Shown: positions 1-7,367 of the stretch, piece by piece
Position numbering within the stretch: position 1 is the stretch's first letter
How the letters are laid out: each line of letters starts with the position of its first letter
From: Candidatus Liptonbacteria bacterium
GTDB taxonomy: Bacteria; Patescibacteriota; Minisyncoccia; UBA6257; Colwellbacteraceae
DNA length: 37,741 nucleotides
NCBI GenBank assembly: GCA_019923695.1
Contig: JAHXGO010000002.1
Coordinates: forward strand, 1-37,741
Direction of reading: 5' to 3'
Translations under genes and position numbers: made by a program
The notes under the pieces: generated by a model
Seen by the model: only the letters and a program-made list of their open reading frames with translations
Database searches by the model: none
Told to the model about the DNA's origin: nothing

Positions 1-40
1 GCTGGGCGGACAAAAAAACGGAATCAAAAAATAAATTAAA

Positions 41-2620
41 ATGGTTTCGCTTCAAAATTCTTTATCCGAAGTAAAAGGCATTGGCCCGAAGTTTATCGCA
101 AAACTCAAACGGCTTAAAATAGAAACCGTAAAAGATATTTTATGGCACTTTCCCGTTTATTATCAGGATTGGAATAAAATCACTTTAATAAAAAACTTAA
201 AAGCCGGTGAAAGAGCGGTAATTAAAGCAAAAATTTTAAATATTAAATATCGAAGAACCTGGAGAAAGAAAATGGCTGTCATTGAAGCTCTGATTAATGA
301 CGGTTCTGGGACAATTAGGGTTATTTGGTTTAATCAATATTACATAAAAAATATTTTAACTAAAGGAAAAGCCGCTTTTTTTGCCGGAAAAGTTATGGCT
401 AGCCCGGACGATATTTATCTTTCCAACCCTCATTATGAAATAATCAACGAACAAAACGAAAAACCTTTTTTAACCGGTCTTTTGCCAATATACCCTGAAG
501 TTAAAGGTCTTACCTCAAAAGGTATCAGATTTGTCATAAAAAAAATTATTCCTTCACTTGAAATAATTCAAGAATTTGTCCCAAAAAAAATTTTAACTGA
601 TTACGGTTTACCAGAAATAAATAAGGCAATCTTTCAAATCCATAACCCTGGAACAGAAAAAGAAGCGCAATTAGCAAGAAAAAGATTTGAATTTGAGGAG
701 TTGTTTCTTCTTCAGTTAAACAACCTTACCCAAAAAAGAAAATTAAGAAATGAAAAAGCCATTCAAATCCAAACTGACATTGAGTTTATAAAAAAAATAA
801 TAGAGAGTCTTCCGTTTAAACTTACTTTCCCTCAAAAGAGAAGCTTATGGGAAATTCTGCAGAATCTAAATCGTCAATTTCCGATGAACAGGCTTCTTCA
901 AGGAGATGTGGGTTCAGGTAAAACCGTAGTCGCGGCCATAGCGTCGGTTCTAACCGCAAAAAACGGCTTTCAGGCCTGTTTTATGGCGCCAACCGAAATT
1001 CTGGCTAATCAGCATTATCAAACTTTCAAAAAATTATTCGGTCAATTTAACTACCCTATTGCTCTGCTAACATCAAAATCCGCCATTATCTTTTACGCTG
1101 AAGGATTGGAAACCGAAATTAAAAAACAAAAAATCATTGAAGACATAAAAAACGGAAAAATAAAAATAATAATTGGAACACATGCTTTGATCCAAAAAAA
1201 CATAATTTTCAACAACCTGGCTTTTGTGGTGATTGATGAACAGCATAGGTTCGGCGTTCGTCAACGAGCCTTACTGACACAATCTCAAGTCGTCAATACA
1301 TCCGAGTTTATAAACAATGATAAAATTGCAGAAAAAAAATTATTCTCTAAGTTAAAAAATATTTTTTTAAAAATTCAAGAAGAAATAGGAAGTTTTTGTC
1401 AGGAGGAACAATATGCTGATGTATTAGAAAAAAAATTGAAAGAAGAAAAAATAAATTTTAAAAGAGAGCTCCCAACTGAAGTTGAAGATAAAAAACCCAA
1501 TTTTATTAATTTTATCATTGAAAACAGAATTTTAATTAATCTTAAATCAAAGCCGCTTATAGAAAAAAGTGATTACTATCAAATGAAGTATTGTTTAGAA
1601 ATTACTAATTTGGAATTGGGTTTAATAATAAATTTTCAAGATAAATATCTAAAGTTAAAAAGAATTTTAGGAGATAAAAAAATTGTAAACTCGAATAACT
1701 TAATGGTTTCAAATCAGTTTTTACCGCATTTTCTTTCTATGTCAGCCACTCCGATTCCACGCACATTGGCAATCACGATTTTTGGAGATCTTGACCTTTC
1801 AATTATTGACGAACTTCCTTTGGGAAGAAAACCAATTATCACAAAAATAGTGGCTCCAATAAACAGAAATAAAGCTTATGATTTCATTCACGATCAAGTT
1901 AAAAAAGGAAAACAAGTTTTTGTTATCTGCCCCAGGATAGACAATGCGCGGACCGAAACAGATTATGAACAAACTAACCCAGATAATCAGTATGAGTCCG
2001 TGTCAAATAAACATAGGCCTACTTTATTATGGGAAGTCAAAGCAGTCAAAGAAGAATACAAAAAACTATCAGAAGAAATATTCCCCGACCTTAAAGTAGC
2101 GATGGTTCACGGCAAAATAAAAGCAAAAGAAAAAAACCAGATTATTTCCGACTTCAAAGACAAAAAATATGATATTCTTGTTTCTACTTCTGTTGTTGAG
2201 GTTGGGGTGGATATCCCCAACGCTACAATTATGATGATTGAAGGAGCGGAAAAATTCGGTTTAGCTCAACTTTACCAATTCAGAGGCCGAGTCGGAAGAA
2301 ATATTTACCAGTCTTTTTGTTTTCTTTTTACCGACTCATTTTCAAAAGCAACCCATTACAGATTAAGAGCTTTAATTGAAGCAAAAAACGGCTTTGAGCT
2401 TGCCGAAAAAGATTTACGGATTAGAGGTCCGGGAGAATTTTTAGGGACAGAACAAACCGGATTGCCGGATACGGCAATGAGGGCCCTAAAAAATCCAAAA
2501 TTAATTAAAGAAAGTCGCGAAGCCAGCCAAAAAATTCTAAACAAAGACCCATATTTAGACACTTATCCTTTGTTAAAAAATAAACTTTCGACTTTTCAAA
2601 AAGCAATCCACTTGGAATGA
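41..2620 (+). CDS. recG: ATP-dependent DNA helicase RecG with an internal GxxExxY-like domain insertion
   Basis: Helicase motifs GDVGSGKT, DEQHRFG, SATPIPRT and QFRGRVGR; N-terminal wedge-like region; continuous 859-aa ORF. Confidence 0.95.
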   Translation: MVSLQNSLSEVKGIGPKFIAKLKRLKIETVKDILWHFPVYYQDWNKITLIKNLKAGERAVIKAKILNIKYRRTWRKKMAVIEALINDGSGTIRVIWFNQYYIKNILTKGKAAFFAGKVMASPDDIYLSNPHYEIINEQNEKPFLTGLLPIYPEVKGLTSKGIRFVIKKIIPSLEIIQEFVPKKILTDYGLPEINKAIFQIHNPGTEKEAQLARKRFEFEELFLLQLNNLTQKRKLRNEKAIQIQTDIEFIKKIIESLPFKLTFPQKRSLWEILQNLNRQFPMNRLLQGDVGSGKTVVAAIASVLTAKNGFQACFMAPTEILANQHYQTFKKLFGQFNYPIALLTSKSAIIFYAEGLETEIKKQKIIEDIKNGKIKIIIGTHALIQKNIIFNNLAFVVIDEQHRFGVRQRALLTQSQVVNTSEFINNDKIAEKKLFSKLKNIFLKIQEEIGSFCQEEQYADVLEKKLKEEKINFKRELPTEVEDKKPNFINFIIENRILINLKSKPLIEKSDYYQMKYCLEITNLELGLIINFQDKYLKLKRILGDKKIVNSNNLMVSNQFLPHFLSMSATPIPRTLAITIFGDLDLSIIDELPLGRKPIITKIVAPINRNKAYDFIHDQVKKGKQVFVICPRIDNARTETDYEQTNPDNQYESVSNKHRPTLLWEVKAVKEEYKKLSEEIFPDLKVAMVHGKIKAKEKNQIISDFKDKKYDILVSTSVVEVGVDIPNATIMMIEGAEKFGLAQLYQFRGRVGRNIYQSFCFLFTDSFSKATHYRLRALIEAKNGFELAEKDLRIRGPGEFLGTEQTGLPDTAMRALKNPKLIKESREASQKILNKDPYLDTYPLLKNKLSTFQKAIHLE
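1283..1717 (+). other. In-frame insertion in RecG resembling a GxxExxY (PDDEXK_3-like) protein
   Basis: Residues KLFSKLKNIFLKIQEEIGSFCQEEQYADVLEKKLKEEKINFKRELP...FINFIIENRILINLKSKPLIEKSDYYQMKYCLEITNLELGLIINFQDKYLKLKRIL match the GxxExxY family pattern; located between DEQHRFG..LLTQ and ..LPHFLSMSATPIPRT, which are close together in ordinary RecG. Confidence 0.8.
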
Positions 2621-2869
2621 TAGTTTCGTCTACAATCTGCATAAATTCAGATATATAAATTTTTTTTAGATGGCAAAAATATCTTAACGAAGGAGGCGAA
2701 AAACTAAACACTGTTCTGACAACAAAACGAATTTGTATTATTCTGAAAGCCACAAAAAATTTCATCACTAAAAATCTTCTTATGAAAAGATAGATAAAAA
2801 AGTTATTTGTCTCATTTAAATTAAAATATATTTCGACAAAAAAATATCATTTATTTTTATAACTTTCTT

Positions 2870-3069
2870 AAATACCCAAGAATGAACGCTGTTGCAGAGA
2901 GACCTAACCGAACCTTACGAGAGGAATTCATTGATTGGGATAAAGAGACTTTGGCTTGCGATTTAGAGAGATTCAACAAAAAGTTCATTAACTGGCTTGT
3001 GTGATATAATACCCAAAAGTCTCATTACATTTCCCAAAACAAGCTGTCTCCTGTACAATTTATGATATC
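2870..3069 (+). pseudogene. C-terminal relic of an integrase-core (rve, IS3/IS481-like) transposase
   Basis: Reading from about 2870: KYPRMNAVAERPNRTLREEFIDWDKETLACDLERFNKKFINWLV*YNTQKSHYISQNKLSPVQFMIS; in-frame TGA at 3002-3004 at the usual Trp of WYNT. Confidence 0.8.
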
Positions 3070-3218
3070 AATACGATATTCCATTATCCAAAGAGGTTGA
3101 TTGGATACATGGTTTTTTATTTCAAAATAAATGGGGTTGGGATAAATATATAATTAAAAAACACCCGGGAATTAAAAAGATTTTTTCTTTCAAGAGAGAA
3201 GCTGAGCAGATAAAATTT

Positions 3219-3809
3219 TTGAAAAAATATATTATTGAATTTAGAAAAGAAAATAAAAAACTAATAGAAGAAAATAAAACAAGATACCAAAAAGAATGGC
3301 AAAAAATTGAAAAAGATTTTTTCATTGTACTTCCAAAAATTTTGCAAATTGATTGGCCTCAAGATAAAACAATTAGGGCTATGATTTCTATCAACCCAAT
3401 TTGCCCTCGTTTCTTAAATGATTGGAGTTTCTCTATTTTTTATAACTACAAAAAATCATCTCATGCGATGGAAGTTATTATGCACGAGTGTTGCCATTTT
3501 TTGTATTTTGAAAAATGGAAACTATTATATCCAAAAGTAAATAATAAAAAATTTGAATCGCCTTATTTAGAGTGGCATTTGAGCGAAATTTTAGCGCCAA
3601 TCATCTTAGGTGACATACGAATTCAAAAAATGTTAAAACGTAAGGCAGATTTTTATACCGAACATAAAAGAATAAAAATAGGTGATAAAACTGCTCCTAA
3701 ATATTTTAATGATTTATATAATAAAACCGCCAAAAGTAAAAATTTTGATGAATTTTTAAAAGAATCTTATCAGAGAATTAAAAAGAATAATGAATTATTT
3801 AAAATATAA
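3219..3809 (+). CDS. Putative zincin-like (HExxH) protein, probably 5'-truncated
   Basis: HECCHF motif and downstream EWHLSEILAP; ORF stays open upstream to 3066 (YQYDIPLSKEVDWIHGFLFQNKWGWDKYIIKKHPGIKKIF...) with no ATG; listed start is TTG. Confidence 0.55.
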   Translation: MKKYIIEFRKENKKLIEENKTRYQKEWQKIEKDFFIVLPKILQIDWPQDKTIRAMISINPICPRFLNDWSFSIFYNYKKSSHAMEVIMHECCHFLYFEKWKLLYPKVNNKKFESPYLEWHLSEILAPIILGDIRIQKMLKRKADFYTEHKRIKIGDKTAPKYFNDLYNKTAKSKNFDEFLKESYQRIKKNNELFKI

Positions 3810-3847
3810 AGTCCAATCGGCGTTTTAATTTTTGATGATTTTCGGCG

Positions 3848-3935
3848 AGCGGGCAAAAAATTTCCTCCCCCCTCAAATTTACCCTCGTAGGGAAACTTTG
3901 TTTCTCCTTCGGGGTTCCCCAAATTCTTGCCCGCT
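3848..3935. repeat. Long hairpin-forming inverted repeat
   Basis: AGCGGGCAA (3848-3856) and TTGCCCGCT (3927-3935) are perfect inverted repeats; nested GAAAC/GTTTC and GGGAA/TTCCC inside. Confidence 0.65.
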
Positions 3936-3972
3936 ACCTGCATAAATCAATAGATTATGCTATTTTCATACT

Positions 3973-3997
3973 AGAAAAAACTCACTGTGAGTTTTTC
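3973..3997. repeat. Perfect short hairpin upstream of the Cys-rich peptide ORF
   Basis: GAAAAACTC-ACTGT-GAGTTTTTC. Confidence 0.6.
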
Positions 3998-4036
3998 AAA
4001 ATCAAGCACTTTTACAACCGAAAGGAGATGAGAAGA

Positions 4037-4180
4037 ATGAATGAGTCGGAAATTCTCGTCGTCCCCGATACCGAGACGCGCGTGCGAGTCGCCGAAAAAA
4101 TCGACCTCAAAGATGCGGTCGATGTGCGACCCTGCGACTGCACATCCTGCAGTTCCTGTAGATGCACTCCGTGCAAGTAG
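4037..4180 (+). CDS. Small Cys-rich peptide (47 aa), candidate RiPP precursor or metal-binding peptide
   Basis: MNESEILVVPDTETRVRVAEKIDLKDAVDVRPCDCTSCSSCRCTPCK; strong Shine-Dalgarno AAAGGAGATG at 4021-4030 with good spacing; absent from the ORF track because it is under 60 aa. Confidence 0.65.
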   Translation: MNESEILVVPDTETRVRVAEKIDLKDAVDVRPCDCTSCSSCRCTPCK

Positions 4181-4189
4181 TACGGCATC

Positions 4190-4385
4190 ACTAAAGACCC
4201 GAACATGTCTATAAACTGCTCTTTTTCTTTGTAAAATAAATTATTAATTATATATTGCATCGGGGATATTTATTTTAATGTCCAATGTGATCTTTCTGTA
4301 TTATACCACGCAAATCAATCAATAAATTTTCTGTTGAATCTCTCTAAATCATAAACTAAGGTCTCTCTTTTAAGACATCGTTATA
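4190..4385 (-). pseudogene. Second integrase-core transposase C-terminal relic
   Basis: Minus-strand reading RCLKRETLVYDLERFNRKFID*FAWYNTERSHWTLK*ISPMQYIINNLFYKEKEQFIDMFGS; two in-frame stops. Confidence 0.8.
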
Positions 4386-4561
4386 TGTAAAAATCTCGAG
4401 TATTATTTACACTTTTAATTTTATATTCAAGGACAGGTTGTCTTGAAGAACATCTTACAGATGCGCTGGGCTTGGTGTCGCCGCTGGAGCAAAAATATTC
4501 TGGTTCTGAAAGACAATCTGTCCGAAAATGTAAACAACGCTATGAAATTTTACACGTTATA
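4381..4561. repeat. Fold-back element copy 1 (structured RNA or MITE-like)
   Basis: Near-identical by eye to 32357-32530; nested inverted repeats GGACAGGTTGTCTT/AAGACAATCTGTCC, TTTACACTTTT/AAAATGTAAA and internal hairpin CATCTTACAGATG. Confidence 0.8.
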
Positions 4562-4705
4562 TAAACAAGCAAAACCTTTAATACCATAACTAATGCTTAT
4601 TATTTTCATACATATTTAAACTCCTACAGAGTCCAATATGTATCTGAACTTATGCGCCCCTTATATCAAACGGCGCGCTACTCACTATAGCGAACCGTAA
4701 ATTCG

Positions 4706-5014
4706 CTATTCAGTTTTAATAATCTTAACTTCAGTAAAAAGTTGACGGTGTCCTTTCTTTTTTCTATAACGAGTTTTTGATTGATAGCGAAAAACTATTT
4801 TTTTATCTCCTTTGCCTTGGCATAAAACTTCCGCTTCCACTTTTCCGTTTTTAAGATACGGCTCGCCTATTTCAACATTTGCGTTATTGGCCTTAAGTAA
4901 AACTTTCTCAAAAAAAACGCTGGCGCCTTTTTCGCCTTTAATTTTTTCTATTTTTATTATATCGCCGGCTGAAACCAAATATTGTTTTCCGCCACTTTCA
5001 ATAACTACTAACAT
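4706..5014 (-). CDS. rplU: 50S ribosomal protein L21
   Basis: MLVVIESGGKQYLVSAGD...VLCQGKGDKKIVFRYQSKTRYRKKKGHRQ. Confidence 0.95.
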   Translation of the reverse strand: MLVVIESGGKQYLVSAGDIIKIEKIKGEKGASVFFEKVLLKANNANVEIGEPYLKNGKVEAEVLCQGKGDKKIVFRYQSKTRYRKKKGHRQLFTEVKIIKTE

Positions 5015-5023
5015 TAAAATATC

Positions 5024-5326
5024 TTACCAAAAAAAAATCCGAGATGCAACTGAAACGAAAATTATAGCGCTTACAAATAAACTTACCGCGCCAAAAATAT
5101 AAGAAACAACCCTTTCTCTTTTAAAAACAAATTCAGCCAAAACAAAATTCATTACCACAATAAAAAAATTAATGCCGACTATTTTTAAGATAGAAATTTG
5201 GTCACCGATAAAACCGGTTATTATAATAAAATTCCCCTCTATTTCAAAAACAGCGATTAAAAACGAAGACAAAACAAAAAATAAAGCTAATAAATATATC
5301 CCAAAATAATAAAATCTTTTTTTCAT
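5024..5326 (-). CDS. Small integral membrane protein, unknown function
   Basis: 100 aa with several hydrophobic segments; directly upstream of rplU. Confidence 0.6.
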   Translation of the reverse strand: MKKRFYYFGIYLLALFFVLSSFLIAVFEIEGNFIIITGFIGDQISILKIVGINFFIVVMNFVLAEFVFKRERVVSYIFGAVSLFVSAIIFVSVASRIFFW

Positions 5327-5349
5327 TTTTTTAATATTTCTTCTTTAAA

Positions 5350-5422
5350 CGCCCCCACGGGGAATCGAACCCCGGTTTTCGGATTGAGAACCCGACGTCC
5401 TAGGCCTCTAGACGATAGGGGC
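5350..5422 (-). tRNA. tRNA-Glu (anticodon CTC)
   Basis: Minus strand GCCCCTATCGTCTAGAGGCCTAGGACGTCGGGTTCTCAATCCGAAAACCGGGGTTCGATTCCCCGTGGGGGCG folds as a cloverleaf; CCA not encoded. Confidence 0.93.
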
Positions 5423-5514
5423 CAAATAATTTATTTAATCTGATAATTGAAGAATAATCTTAATACTTCTCCAATAGTTAATCAAATTTCATTTTAATCA
5501 ATAAAGCAATAATT

Positions 5515-6852
5515 TTACTTCAGCCATTTCCCATATTGACGAGGCAATAATTGCCCTGCCTTTGCCGGTTCTGCCATTATTTTAAAACTGATTTTCTCCA
5601 TTCTGACGCCTTGAGAGCCTTTAACAAGAATCAAATCATTCGGTTTGATTATTTTTTCAATATTTATTTTTGCTTCATCAGAGTTTGCAAAACTTATGAC
5701 CAAGGGGCAATCTATGACCAAGGGGCAATCTATGACCAAGGGGCAATCTGAAATATTTTTTTTTATAAATTTTGTTTTTCTCGCGCCTTCAGCTATAAAT
5801 TTTGCTTTTGTCCCAACCGTAATCAAAACATCAACAAAACCAGCAGCTAATTTTCCAATATTTTTATGAGCTTCAACAGAATACTCCCCCAATTCTAACA
5901 TATCTCCTAAAATCGCCACCTTTCTTTTTGCTTTCAAATCTTTCAAAACATCAAGCGCTTCTTTTGCTGAAGATGGCGAAGTATTATAAGAATCATCAAT
6001 AAGATAACAAGATTTAATTCCTTTAATAAGTTTTAATCTCCCGGGCAAAGATTGATAAAAAGGAAAAATATCAGCCATTTCCTTAAGAGTAAAACCTAAA
6101 ATTAACCCCACGGCCGCGCTAACTGCTGTCGCGTAAGCCTGGCCCTTGCCAAAAACTCCGTCAATTTTAACTGTTACGCTTTGTTTTTGATATTGTAATT
6201 TAAAAATAATACCTAAAGGATTATACCCCTGACAACAATTTTTAAAACCGGTAATTCTGACATCAGCGCCTTTATTAAATCCGTAAGTTAAAACTTTTGC
6301 TTTTGTTAAATTTTTTGAGGAAAGAACCGTTTTGTCGTCAAAATTTAATATCGCGAAACCTTTTTCCGATAAACTTGAAATTATTTTTGCATCCTCTTCA
6401 GCCACTTCTTTTGGACAACTATAAAATTCAACATGAACCGGCACATCCGAAGAAGAAACAAAAACACCAATCAAAGGACTAGTAACTTGCAGTAAATAAT
6501 CAATGTCTTTTGGCTTATCGGCGCCATACTCTAAAATAAGAAATTTAGGGTAATCGCTTTTAAAAATAATTTTAAAAAAAGCCAAAAAAAACACTTTTAA
6601 CCAAAATAAAAACCCGCCGGTTTGATAATACTCGCCTAAAATAGTTAGAGGTAAGCCGATTTCATTGTTAAAACTTCCGCGACTTGCCCGAACTTTGTTC
6701 TTAGCTTTCAAAACATTGTATATCGCCTCTTTGGTTGAACTTTTGCCAACCGTGCCTGACACCCCTATAATTATCGGTTTATATTTTAAAATAATTAATC
6801 GGCTAAAGTGTTTTAAAAGAAAAATTAGAATTTTTAATAAAATTTTTCGCAT
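5515..6852 (-). CDS. murF: UDP-N-acetylmuramoyl-tripeptide--D-alanyl-D-alanine ligase
   Basis: Mur ligase P-loop GVSGTVGKSSTKEAI, DDSYNTSPSSAKEAL, AILGDMLELGEYS. Confidence 0.93.
   Translation of the reverse strand: MRKILLKILIFLLKHFSRLIILKYKPIIIGVSGTVGKSSTKEAIYNVLKAKNKVRASRGSFNNEIGLPLTILGEYYQTGGFLFWLKVFFLAFFKIIFKSDYPKFLILEYGADKPKDIDYLLQVTSPLIGVFVSSSDVPVHVEFYSCPKEVAEEDAKIISSLSEKGFAILNFDDKTVLSSKNLTKAKVLTYGFNKGADVRITGFKNCCQGYNPLGIIFKLQYQKQSVTVKIDGVFGKGQAYATAVSAAVGLILGFTLKEMADIFPFYQSLPGRLKLIKGIKSCYLIDDSYNTSPSSAKEALDVLKDLKAKRKVAILGDMLELGEYSVEAHKNIGKLAAGFVDVLITVGTKAKFIAEGARKTKFIKKNISDCPLVIDCPLVIDCPLVISFANSDEAKINIEKIIKPNDLILVKGSQGVRMEKISFKIMAEPAKAGQLLPRQYGKWLK
5696..5749 (+). repeat. Three perfect tandem copies of an 18-bp unit inside murF
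   Basis: ATGACCAAGGGGCAATCT x3, read on the coding strand as CPLVID CPLVID CPLVIS. Confidence 0.98.
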
Positions 6853-7075
6853 TTGTTAAAATAAATAAGCTATGGCAAAACAAAACTTAAGATATTCAAA
6901 TCTTATTTTATTATAACAATTTAGATTAATATAGCGAATAATAAGCCGCTCAATATGTTGAGCTCGAGACTCGCTATAACAAACTGTAAATATATTATAT
7001 CGAACCTACGGTTCGCTATAATATATTTGACAATCTTCATTACACAACGCTTTGCTACTATGACACATCATAGCG

Positions 7076-7091
7076 CTATGCTATAGCATAG
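7076..7091. repeat. Palindrome CTATGCTATAGCATAG (short copy)
   Basis: Same core as the 24/26-bp palindromes at 10990 and 15377; adjacent palindrome CATAGCGCTATG. Confidence 0.7.
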
Positions 7092-7167
7092 ATATTATTA
7101 TTACTATTATATTTTCCGATCGGAAAGTATAATAGTAAAGTAGAATTAAAATAAAAAATATACTCAA

Positions 7168-7285
7168 TGAAAAACTGCCTAAAAGTCTTTTGGCCGGGTA
7201 AGCGCGGGCAGTTTTTCTAACAGGGCCAACCCCGTTAAAAATCCCCGCCAAAAACGGGGCAATCTACCTTTGGTAGTCTACTTCT
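7168..7285 (-). ncRNA. Cluster of hairpins in the murF-ftsI gap; possible terminator or structured leader
   Basis: GAAAAACTGCC...GGCAGTTTTTC, CCCCGTT...AACGGGG, CTACC-TTTG-GTAG. Confidence 0.45.
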
Positions 7286-7367
7286 TTTATTATTTATTTT
7301 ACCACCTCTTTCCCAAAATATTAGTTCTGTATTAATCTATATCAAATCTAATAATTCGTTTGATTCA

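Noticed and set aside
4012-4260. 82-aa minus-strand ORF as a real gene
   Set aside because: Its first 20 or so residues are the tail of transposase relic 2; the rest is antisense to the better-supported Cys-rich peptide ORF.
2870-4385. Alternative genetic code (TGA = Trp) in the host
   Set aside because: Host genes use TGG for Trp and TGA as a genuine stop; the TGA codons occur only in decayed transposase fragments, one of which also contains TAA.
5696-5749. CRISPR array
   Set aside because: Units are 18 bp, directly adjacent with no spacers, and lie inside the murF coding frame; no cas genes seen.
5551-5869. Plus-strand ORFs with MTKGQS repeats
   Set aside because: Antisense to murF; open only because the 18-bp unit lacks stops in several frames.
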